Shown: piece after piece, positions 22,518 to 31,378 of the stretch
Layout: every line of letters begins with the position of its first letter
How positions within the stretch are numbered: position 1 is the first letter of the stretch
Origin: Drosophila miranda
Lineage: Eukaryota > Arthropoda > Insecta > Diptera > Drosophilidae
Assembly: GCF_003369915.1 (NCBI RefSeq)
Contig: NW_022881614.1
Location: 4,113,001 to 4,177,000, forward strand
DNA length: 64,000 bases
Direction: 5' to 3'
Made by a program: the position numbers and the translations under genes
Notes under the pieces: generated by a model
The model's database searches: none
Seen by the model: the letters and a program-made list of their open reading frames with translations, nothing else
Told to the model about the DNA's origin: nothing

Positions 22518-25500
22518 GCGCCATTCCATTTTTTCGGTCATTTCCTGAATCGTTGACACTCTATTCGCAACAAAAATATTAAATCTTGACGGCTCGTCCC
22601 GAATCCAAGAGAGCGCAACGGCAGAATCACACCAACAGTAACACCTTCCCTTGAATACATTCATTCCAGCTATCTCTGATATGAGCCTAGCCAGCAACTC
22701 CGCTCCACAAAGCTCCAACTTTGGTACTGTAAGTGTCTTCAAAGGAGCCACACGAGATTTGGCACAAAGTAAGTGACTGCTGAAATGCTGACCCTTGGAC
22801 ACGACATAAATGCATGCACCATAAGCCTCGATGCTGGCATCGCAAAATCCGTGAATTTCCAGCGTAGAGTCTGGAAGGAGCACAAGCCGAGGAAATTCAA
22901 GTCGACGAATCTGACCAAAACTGGTGCATATTTCCTGCCACTCGGTGTTCAGTGCGACTGGAAGGCTTTCATCCCAGGACAACTTCTCTTGGCACAAACG
23001 CTGCAGAAAGATTTTGGATTTAGTAATTACGGGACCAGCTAGTCCGAGAGGATCGTAGAATCGCGCTATGGATAACAAAACAGAGCGCCTGCAGGAATTC
23101 AAAGAAGATTGAAGGGCAGAGAACGAAAATAATAGTAGATCAGAAACCGGATCCCACGCAAGTCCCTAAAGTTTTAGTCACATGGCTGCCATCGTCGAAC
23201 TTCAAAAATGTTTCCTTGTCCTCTTCCGGAACTCCATCCAGCACAGCAGGGACGTTCGAACACCATTTCCTCAATCTGAACTGGCCTCTAGACAAAATTC
23301 CAGTAGTTTGCTCCCGAATCCGGATAGCCTCCTCCTGCGAGCTGGCTCCAGATATCAAGTCATCCACGTAGAAGTCACGGCGAAGGATTTCAGCTCCAAC
23401 TGGAAACGCCATCTGCTCGTCTATTGCCAACTGATGCATCGCTCGCACAGATAGATAGGAGGCAGGCTTCGTCCCATAAGTAACGGTGTCCAATTGAAAC
23501 ACACGCCAGTCTTCTTCCCTGGAGTTTCTCCACAGAATACACTGCAAGTTGCTATCCTCGGTCGAGACTCTTACACAACGATACATCTTACAGATATCTC
23601 CCGTAATCGCAACGGCGTATGACCGAAATCGAGCAAGAATATGAAACAGTTTGGGTTGGATTACGGGACCAGCCATTAAAACGTCGTTCAGGGAATATCC
23701 AGATGAGGTTGAAGCGGATCCATCAAAAACGACGCGAAGCTTGGTCGTAGAACTATCTTCCTTCATGACGCAATGGTGAGGCAAAAAATATCGGCAGTTG
23801 CTGATTGACTGGGTAGGAACCTGAGACATATGGCCTAAATCAAGGTACTCCTTTATAAGTGCTGCATACTGAGATTTAACATCAGGGCGACGATCTAACT
23901 TTCTCTCAAGGGTCAGGAATCTACGAAGCGCTTGATTGTAAGATTCTCCAAGGAGATCCAAATTATATTTTGCTGGCAGCCGAACACAATAATCGCCTTT
24001 ATGTAGTCGATGGAAATGCTGCACAAAGTGTGCTTCACAATCTAGCTCTTCTTTGGTAGACTTTATTATTGGTTCGATGCAATTTTCTACCTCCCAAAAC
24101 CTCCGAAGAAGCACCTCAAGCCGATCCTCTGGACTATTATCCTCAGCAGCTACGGCCCGAGCGCGAGAGACCATCAACGAGGAACCTTTTAAACGCGAAC
24201 AACTTCCAGACACGACCCATCCCAAGCGCGTTTTCTGAGTTGAAGTCAATCCTGGCAGTAGCTTGACCTGACCAACACACAGGAGCTCGAAAAATAGACT
24301 TGCGCCAATCAGCAGATCGACGCGCTGCGGCTTATAAAACTCCGGATCAGCTAGTGGTATGTTAGATGGAATGTTCCAGTTTTGAGTGTCAATTCCAAAG
24401 CTTGGCTGTCGATCGGTTATGCTAGAGGCTACAATGGCAGTGATGAGAGTTGAGTAATCCGATGAGCGAGAGTGCAGGCTAACGTTGACCGAAAATCCAT
24501 CCGTGACGAAGCTAGAGTCGCCTATTCCCGATACTGCAGTCGATGATTTCATTTTTCGAAGCTGAAGCTGATTCGCGAAACGAGAAGTTATTAGATGCAA
24601 CTGGGAGCCGGAATCCAGCAACGCTCGGCAGGGATCTAAAACTCCGGAACGATTTTTGACTACGACCGTGGCCGTGGCAAGTAAAACAACACCATTCCTG
24701 AGATCTTGGGCAATAAGGGCAGACGAGGTAGCCGCTGAAGTAGAGGGCGCAGTGGTATGCTCAGACGGAGTAGACTCAGACAGTGCAGACTGAGATGGAG
24801 TATACGGCGCTGATTTCCCTTGGACTGCGGTATCTTCAGGGCTACCAAAATGAAGGAGGGTATGTTGTCTACCCCCGCGGGTACGACAGTTGCTCGAGGT
24901 GCACTGAAGTAATCGATGCCCTGTTCTGAGACAATTTGTACACAACGAAAGCCGCTTGGCTTCTTTATGGCGATTTGTGGGGGACAGCGCTTTAAACTTC
25001 TGGCAGTCCTGGACCTTGTGAGCACCATCGTTGCACAGCGCGCAGCGTGCTACGGTTTGGTTCGTTGTAACCAATGTGGACCTAGAATTATTATACTTTC
25101 TACTTCTGCCCACCTGATTGCTCAACGCATAGCTTGCCATAGAAAAGTCCATCGTCTCCAATGATCTGCATCGCTGCTCCAAGAACGAGGCCATAGATTC
25201 CCACGACGGAATTAAGTTTGCGAATGCGGGGTCGTTGAATCGTTCCTCCCACTTCTCTTGGCTCGCTGGATCCAGTTTTCGGAGAATTTCCTGCACGACG
25301 ATGCATCCTGCGATCTGCTCAGTGGTGCCCAAACCCTGGAGCGCGCGCATATGTGAATTGAACTTGTCTGAAAGCTCCCGAAGCATGACCACTGACCCAG
25401 GTTCCACAGCCTGGAGCGCCAAGATCTCATTGATGTGTGCCTGAAAGACCAATCGCCGATTATTGAATCTGTTTTCCAACAAATCTAATGCCACAGCATA

Positions 25501-26191
25501 ATTGCCATCTGAGATTTCCAGCGACCGAACAGTCTCCAATGCCGAATCCCGCAGACAGGAACGCAAATGCTGGAACTTTTCTATGTTTGTTAAGTCCGGA
25601 TGGCTGTCGATGATGGTGGCAAACATTGAATAAAAGTCCGTCCAGTTCGCATACCCGCCGCTAAACGTCGGCAATTGTATAGGAGGCAGGGATGGTACTT
25701 GTCTACGGTGAGGTAGAAATTGCGAGCCGGCAAACTCAACCGTAGTATTTCCTCCAGCCAAGGTATGTAGAATGAAACGGCATGCGGCCGCTACTCTTAG
25801 CCATTTCCCTCATAATCGCCGCCTTCAGCGAGCTTGCAAGTGACTCAAAAATGTCACACAAACCACTGTGAATTTCGCTTCGATCCAATTCCTCAAGCTC
25901 GCCGTGAAACATCTCAAATTTGCTGATCAACTTCTCGACTTGCTCTTGCTTTACCACGAGCATGTAGTAGTCACAGTCTGACGACTCATTCTGCCAAGCG
26001 GTAGCTAACCTTTTCATTTTCTCGCATAATTCCGTTGACTTAAGCTTCAAAAAAGACACCCTGTTTTGCTCACTGGTCATTGGAATTTCGTTAGCAGCAT
26101 TAATTTCCATGGTAGCGGCAGCGTTAGCAGAAAGACCAACGTCTCTAGCGGGAAGATGATCGCAAAGAGTAACACGAGCAATAGACGACAA
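22518..26191 (-). pseudogene. A2 gag-protease-RT-RNase H (5' part), frameshifted
   Basis: Frames 25736-26191 (gag amino end), 23140-25761 (873 codons: capsid, knuckles near 24860-25035, protease LLDSGSQ near 24600, RT YVDD near 23350-23380) and 22464-23102 (end of RT, RNase H). It is the most complete of the three A copies in the protease region. It shares the gag slip and the extra base in RT with A1. One knuckle cysteine is replaced by Arg near 24880. Confidence 0.85.
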
Positions 26192-26457
26192 GAACCGAGC
26201 CCAGCAAGCGAACAGCTACATATGTACGAACTGTATATACAAAGGCGACCGGTGTAAGAAACGTTTCTTGCGGGAAGATGACCGAAAAGAGAAGCGCAAG
26301 CCAACAGCTCCGTGCACTACCGAATATGCAGGGGAGGCCGGTGTATATATGTATGGATCACTTATGTGGTCGATGACACTGGTTGAGATGGCAATTAGTT
26401 AAGATCTTTGAATGCTATATTAGTTTGTGATTGCACTGATGGATTATTTATTGCACA

Positions 26458-26475
26458 ATCACGTCGGGGTCACCA
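26458..26475 (-). other. primer binding site of A2 (tRNA-Trp)
   Basis: An 18-base match to the tRNA-Trp 3' end, two bases from the LTR at 26478. Confidence 0.85.
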
Positions 26476-26477
26476 AA

Positions 26478-26951
26478 TGTTAAGCTATTAAGCGTTTTTA
26501 ACAACTGTTGCAATTTGAAGTTAATGAAAGTCGAGAGGCTGTTTATAATTCACAATTTATTTGCATATGTAAACCAACTTATCGCGTATGTACATATGGG
26601 GATGATTGGGGCGAACGATTGATGCGAGGATGTTAGTCTAATAGCTGCGACGATTAGCTCAAGACTGCCCATGCAAGGGCTGACGGGCCAAATTGCCGGG
26701 CCCTATGCAGCAAGCTTAGACGCGAGCGAGAGCGTATGATAGCCCGAGAGCGTTAGAGCTGCTCGGGGACGCTGTTAAGCCGAGTCCGAGAGATTGCGAC
26801 ATAAGGACACGAAAGAATTCCGCTGCATGCGCATATGCGGTAGCAAATGATCTTTGCAGTGGGGGCATTGGAAACGACAACAACAAAATGCATTTCCTTT
26901 GGGCCGCACCACTGGCAATAATTTAAAATATTTAAGCTGCTTGACCCGACA
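26478..26951 (-). repeat. family A LTR, right end of the array (474 bp)
   Basis: TG...CA ends as in the other A LTRs. To its right single-copy-looking DNA begins with AGAAC. The matching duplication would be at the left end of the array, outside the window. Confidence 0.9.
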
Positions 26952-27660
26952 AGAACATTAATTTGTCAGTATATTTACGGTATATTTTTAAAATGAGACA
27001 GTATATTTTGGAGTATTTCTGAGGGTCCATTAATCTGCATTCCAGCTAAGAAAATAAATAAAGTGTAAATAGAGTCCTCGGGTGCAGGTAAAATATTCAT
27101 AGCATTACATAAACTAAATTATGTTTGTGGCACAACCAAAAAGTGAAATCGATGGAACTCCATCAAACAGGTGCGCTGGCATTTGTTTACGGCGCTGCAT
27201 GTATCCCCATTGGAAGATGGAGTTGGACAAAAACAACGCAACTGCATTTTATGGGAAAGTTGTGTTTACTTTTTATAAAGTGTTTAAAGTCAGCAGGAAG
27301 TTCGAGACGAAATGAGAATGAGAACTTATTACTGATAAGCTTTGCGCTTGTTGTGTTCTTGCAATAATTAAAAGTTGTCGTTCATTCTTCTTATGCGATT
27401 ATATTTTACTTTGAAGCTGATTCCATTGCACGCATACATACATACATTATACACAATACAGTCCATAACATGTGCATGTGTGTGTGGTGTGTGCATTAAA
27501 GCGAATATTATTGGTGTAGAATTTTGTATACTCTCGACCACAATCTTTCGTAAAGTTGCAATACGTTCCGAAGAATTTGCATGTTAATTTGATATCAAAT
27601 CAAAGAGCTGTTCCTGGACTACAATGAGATCTCTTTTTTCCTAGAAATTTGAATTCTCTG
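26952..27660. other. intergenic stretch right of the BEL array
   Basis: No convincing gene. It holds a motif-6 promoter module at 26965-27027, then AT-rich sequence with two overlapping plus-strand frames of 64 and 80 codons (27121-27367) without recognisable content, and CATA and GTGT microsatellite-like runs near 27430-27490. Confidence 0.5.
26965..27027 (+). promoter_or_regulatory. motif-6 promoter module, inverted copy of 30843-30905
   Basis: 63 bp containing tandem GTATATTT-type motifs (fly core promoter motif 6, KTYRGTATWTTT) and ending CTGAGGGTC. It matches the reverse complement of the Zcchc8 upstream module at about 60 of 63 positions. No gene start follows nearby on this strand, so it may be an orphan or serve a transcript cut off by the BEL array 13 bp away. 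Confidence 0.6.
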
Positions 27661-27951
27661 TCACTGAACCATTTGAGGCTGTGATACATTCTGCGACATT
27701 GATTCAATCGAAATTTCATTAAAATTCAAATTTATCAAATAGTCTCCGCTACAGTCCACAAACGTAAATTTGTGTACGCCTCCACATTCGTAAATTCTAG
27801 TAGTGCCATATAAAATCGTGGTCGCGTGAAGAGTAACGCTTCGTTCGTCGTCCATAGCCACTCGAATACGTTCTGGCAAATAAATTAGTCGCAACTGAGT
27901 ACGTTCTGTTTTAAACAACTCTCTGTATTTCTGTATTCGAGCTATTGTCAT
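27661..27951 (-). CDS. small protein of unknown family (96 aa)
   Basis: A single-exon frame starting at 27951. The predicted protein is 96 residues with a charged amino part, a central hydrophobic/beta-like stretch containing two Cys about 10 residues apart, and an acidic Asn-rich end. I do not recognise it. Support for it being real is positional: its start faces the SMIM14 homologue about 168 bp away, a typical fly divergent promoter spacing, and the residue composition is not repetitive. It has no signal peptide or membrane segment. An exon missed on its 3' side is possible. Confidence 0.45.
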   Translation of the reverse strand: MTIARIQKYRELFKTERTQLRLIYLPERIRVAMDDERSVTLHATTILYGTTRIYECGGVHKFTFVDCSGDYLINLNFNEISIESMSQNVSQPQMVQ

Positions 27952-28118
27952 CTGTGTGCGGCGCTATTGAAAAGACACGTCAGTCGGCCTGGCAATAACT
28001 CTACAAAAACTGCAGCTGACACGCATCTTTTCCATTCTTTCTTCGGATCTTTTCAGTGCAATTCCAGCTTAAGTTCGACTTGTAGTTTCCGCAATAAGCC
28101 AGTACCAATCCGTCTATC
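27952..28118. promoter_or_regulatory. divergent intergenic promoter region
   Basis: 167 bp separate the two divergent start codons. I see no TATA box, consistent with dispersed housekeeping initiation. Both genes probably start transcription here (inference). Confidence 0.4.
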
Positions 28119-28575
28119 ATGTCTGACGATTTCGATGGCTGCGAGTGCGTTTGGTTGCACGAATTCGCCATGCAGCGTCTTATAAACTTTGTAAGTTGAC
28201 TTTCTCCCACACCGGGCTCCCATTTTGATATGATCCTTTGTGGTAGATTCGTCAAAATCAGAACACATGCACAGACACCGAGTGCATCGATGGTGAGTAG
28301 CTCCGTCATAGCAATTCCACAAGCGGTCTCTGACCTTCTCATTCTTCTCAATTGCAGTAAGCGGACGCTTGCAGCGGACTGGATCGGAGAACGATGATGG
28401 CAACGGCTTCTTCGTCGGTATGGTCTTCATGTTACTGGCCATGTTCTTGGTCGTTGTGAATCCGAGTACCTGGAGCCGTCTTGGTCTGAGGAGCAACACC
28501 AAGAACACTCGTCGCGACAACAACCAGGATGGGGCACCTCCCCCACCGCAGCCGCCGCCACCGGCTATCAACTAG
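28119..28575 (+). CDS. SMIM14-like small integral membrane protein (3 exons, 111 aa)
   Basis: Exons 28119-28190, 28247-28292 and 28358-28575, with GT-AG introns of 56 and 65 bp, join in frame to 336 nt. The amino end has the CECV..HE.AM.RLINF pattern and a following CTDTEC pair, which I recognise from vertebrate SMIM14. A single membrane segment (about residues 52-70, GFFVGMVFMLLAMFLVVV) follows, then a basic patch and a Pro-rich tail. SMIM14 is a conserved one-pass ER protein of poorly defined function. The frame is intact. It converges on Zcchc8. No larger product was seen; the 172-codon minus-strand frame opposite is a shadow. Confidence 0.85.
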
Positions 28576-28965
28576 AAGCCGGAACGCTGCTGAACACCTA
28601 AGCAATTTGCATTTTTTTTGGTTTTATCATTACGAGCAGTTAGACAAATAACACAACACACAAGATTCAAGAACAGGTATCCCCCCAGAGAGGGAGATCC
28701 ATGCAAACGTAACATCCCTTCGATTGTTTGGCCTAGTATGGGATTAATGGGATCAGACAAAGATTAGATCAATTAAATAAACCCACACGAATTTTCTGAA
28801 CTAGTGAAACATCGCAGACGTGCACACAGACACAAACATACACCCACACAGAAATACACAAATTCTGAAACGAAATTACATTGACTCGTGTATTGGCAAA
28901 CTAAATTGTTAAAAACTTAAACACTACGGGCATTTAAATATGAAAAATTTGTTGGGATGTATGTA
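28576..28965. other. convergent 3' region of the SMIM14 homologue and Zcchc8
   Basis: A poly(A) signal AATAAA for the plus-strand gene is at 28776-28781. Short runs of CACA follow near 28820-28860. I see no clear minus-strand AATAAA for Zcchc8 close to its stop. There is no other gene. Confidence 0.55.
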
Positions 28966-30806
28966 TTAATCCTCGTTCTGCAGTTGCACCATCTTTTCCC
29001 GCACGTTCTTCAGCAGGTCCTTCATTTGCTCGTACTTGCCCGTCGAATCGGGCAGATTATCAAAGTGGATGACATGGCTCACGCCCACCCTGAAGTTACT
29101 GTCGACTGGCAGCTGGTTGAACTCGGAGAACTTGAGGATGGGCGTCCCCTCGAAGGTAGCCTTGAACTGCCGTGAGGCCAAGTCTCTTGTCCCGCTAGGC
29201 GTCGTGGGCGCCGACTGTGTTTGCGTCAATGTTGTCTGAGATATGGATTCGTCCGCTGTTATACTGCTTGTGTCCAACGAGGTGTTGCTCTCCAACTGCA
29301 ACAGCAGTTTCTCCTGCTGCGCCTTCAAGACTTCTATTGATGGTGATTGGGAGCGTGCTTCCTTTTTCTCTTGCAGCGGCGGTGGGGGTGGAGGTAGACT
29401 TATGCTGTTGGGTTCAGAGGCTGGTAGTGGAGGATGGCCTGATTCCTCTGCTTCTGCTTCCTCCACATCCATGTCATACTCGACGAAGTTGGTTTTATCG
29501 GTCGCAGTAGGACTCGAGTCATGCGGAGCTGGCAGGTCCAACAGCTTCTTGCGTCTGTAGCCTTTGCTTATATTCTCCCCCAGGGATTTAATAAAGTTTT
29601 CCTTTAGCTGGCTCATCTGGAAGGGCGGCACATTGTGATGTTGAAAGTCCTTTAAGGGTGGTTGCTGGTTAGATTTAACATTTTAATTAATTTGATTATA
29701 TTTACATCGAAGAATCTGCCACCGGGTTCCACATTGAATCCCGGGAATTCCACAATTTTGTTAAGATCATATTTAAAGGTATTCGCTACCCCTTCTTCGT
29801 CATCTGATTTCGACACCTCTGTACCCTAGGGGAATAGCATTAATGTTTAATCTCTTCGGCTGGCATAAGAAGTACTCACATCTGCATTGAAGATCGAAAT
29901 GCCGGAACTCTGCATCTTGGCATCCTCGAGCCAGGCTGGCGGGTATCCCAGAACGCGCAGCCGATAGAACATGAAAGGCAACTCGTTGCGGTTGTAGCCC
30001 ATTGCATGGCGGGTATTAGTGCTGATTTTCCCGGGTCGAAGGTGTCCAAACCTCTGTTCAAGGTCCACATGGTAGCGTTCCATGCGATAGCTGATCTTCT
30101 TGCGGGCCCGTTGAATATTCACATTGTTGCGTTGCTGTGGGCACTCTCGCAGCGAATGGCCCGTTTCGCCACAGTTAAAGCATGCCACCTGGTTTTTGGG
30201 TCGGATACACTTGTTTACCGCCTCGGCCTTCAGTTTCTTTCGTGCTTCAGTGTCTTCGTCGAGTACATCTGTATTCGAGCGCTTGTAAGAAGGTACCTGC
30301 GAGACCATCAGCTTCGGAGCAGGCGATGTGTCGATCATAAAGACATTTGAAGTGTCCAGATCCGGAGATGAAGGCGATTGCGGTTTCTTAACGCCTCCGT
30401 CGTAAGCGCCTATTACCAGCTCTTCTGCGTTTGTCCTGTAATCTAGGTGACGGCCCGCAAAACCAGCTCCCAATACATCCAACATTTTGTGGTGAAGACT
30501 GGCAAAGTGCTCCTTGTTGCAAAACTTTACTTCGAACACCAAGCCATCCGCCTCGTTTTGGTTGTTCTCCTGGAAGGAAATGGGTTTATAATTTACTATA
30601 ACACTCAGAATATACACACAAATATATACCTGAGTTCGTAGACTCGGATTGTCATCTGTTGTTGGTAACTTATCGGTGGAGGGGCTTGTGTCCGCCGCGG
30701 CCACAACCACAATTTCTGAATCGTCCAACTCGCCATCTTCCACGTCTACTTCTATGATTTCCCCGCTGGGCTGCGTATCGTCGAGCACTATAACAGAATC
30801 GTCCAT
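28966..30806 (-). CDS. Zcchc8: ZCCHC8 homologue, NEXT complex subunit (4 exons, 556 aa)
   Basis: Exons on the minus strand: 30806-30630, 30569-29880, 29825-29706 and 29649-28966. Introns are 60, 54 and 56 bp with GT-AG ends, and the junctions keep frame. The order is an acidic amino end, a single CCHC knuckle (CFNCGETGHSLREC, about residues 189-202, genome 30140-30185), then a PSP domain ('FRLRVLGYPPAWL'-like, about residues 250-275), a Pro-rich low-complexity middle and a helical end. In animals ZCCHC8 scaffolds MTR4 and RBM7 in the nuclear exosome targeting complex, and its carboxyl end stimulates the MTR4 helicase. The frame is intact here. A motif-6 module at 30843-30905 lies 37 bp upstream of the ATG, and a BEL-type element sits another 100 bp beyond. 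Confidence 0.9.
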
Positions 30807-30842
30807 TTCTTTTAAACTGTTAATTTTATTGTCATACCGTCC

Positions 30843-30905
30843 GACCCTCAGAAATACACCGAAATATACTGTCTCATTTTAAAAATATACCGAAAATATA
30901 CTGAC
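30843..30905 (-). promoter_or_regulatory. Zcchc8 core promoter module (motif 6 array)
   Basis: On the minus strand: repeated GTATATTT (three copies, two preceded by CGG or CAG), then CTGAGGGTC, 37 bp before the ATG. The motif matches fly core promoter motif 6. A 63-bp inverted near-copy is at 26965-27027. Confidence 0.65.
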
Positions 30906-31006
30906 GAATTCAAGTTATGTTTTATATATTCCTCATTTTTGATCTTCCGTGGAATATTCTCAGCTATTTAAAACATTTAGCCATGCCCACATAGTTTTAT
31001 ACGATT

Positions 31007-31378
31007 TGTGGAGATAATGTTTTTTATCCCCAATCGGCCGACTAATTATTTCGAATTAAATAAAACTCGGCGCAGAAATAAAATTACGATATGTTCTTTA
31101 ATGCGTGACATCCAAATTGCAAGTGTGGCTTGCCTGCCCTTTACATTGCCGCTCCGATCGCTAAGCGCAGTTTCGCTCGGCCGACGTCGGTAGGCAGACG
31201 CAAAGCGGAGATAGCGAAGAGCGAGCTGGCAGAGAGCGTTTAGCAGGGCAAGCAAGCGCAAAGCTTTAACAAACAAATGAGTGACATAGACATAAGTAAC
31301 AAACAAAATAAGCGGCTGAGGGCCAAGAATTAGGTGCTATTTGGCAAGCAGCTAATCGGCTGGGTTCTGCTCCGAACA
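31007..31378 (-). repeat. element C 3' LTR (372 bp)
   Basis: It starts TGTGGAGATAATG and ends CTCCGAACA on the plus strand, with CGATT to the left. Confidence 0.95.

Larger units (their letters stand above)
15119..26951 (-). mobile_element. BEL/Pao family A element, copy A2, split by B2
   Basis: LTRs are at 26478-26951 (5') and 15119-15542 (3'). The internal region is split by B2 at 16128-22517 with the same GCGCC duplication at the same pol position as in A1. Its 3' pol part (15543-16127) lacks about 790 bp of integrase sequence present in A1 at about 4075-4865. Confidence 0.9.

Noticed and set aside
27121-27367. Plus-strand frames of 64 and 80 codons
   Set aside because: They overlap each other in two frames, have no family resemblance, and no splice or promoter logic apart from the distant motif-6 module.
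28001-28571. Minus-strand frames of 116 and 172 codons
   Set aside because: They overlap all three SMIM14-homologue exons on the opposite strand. The plus-strand gene has correct splice sites, a known family pattern and a membrane segment; the minus frames are Arg/Gly-rich shadows.
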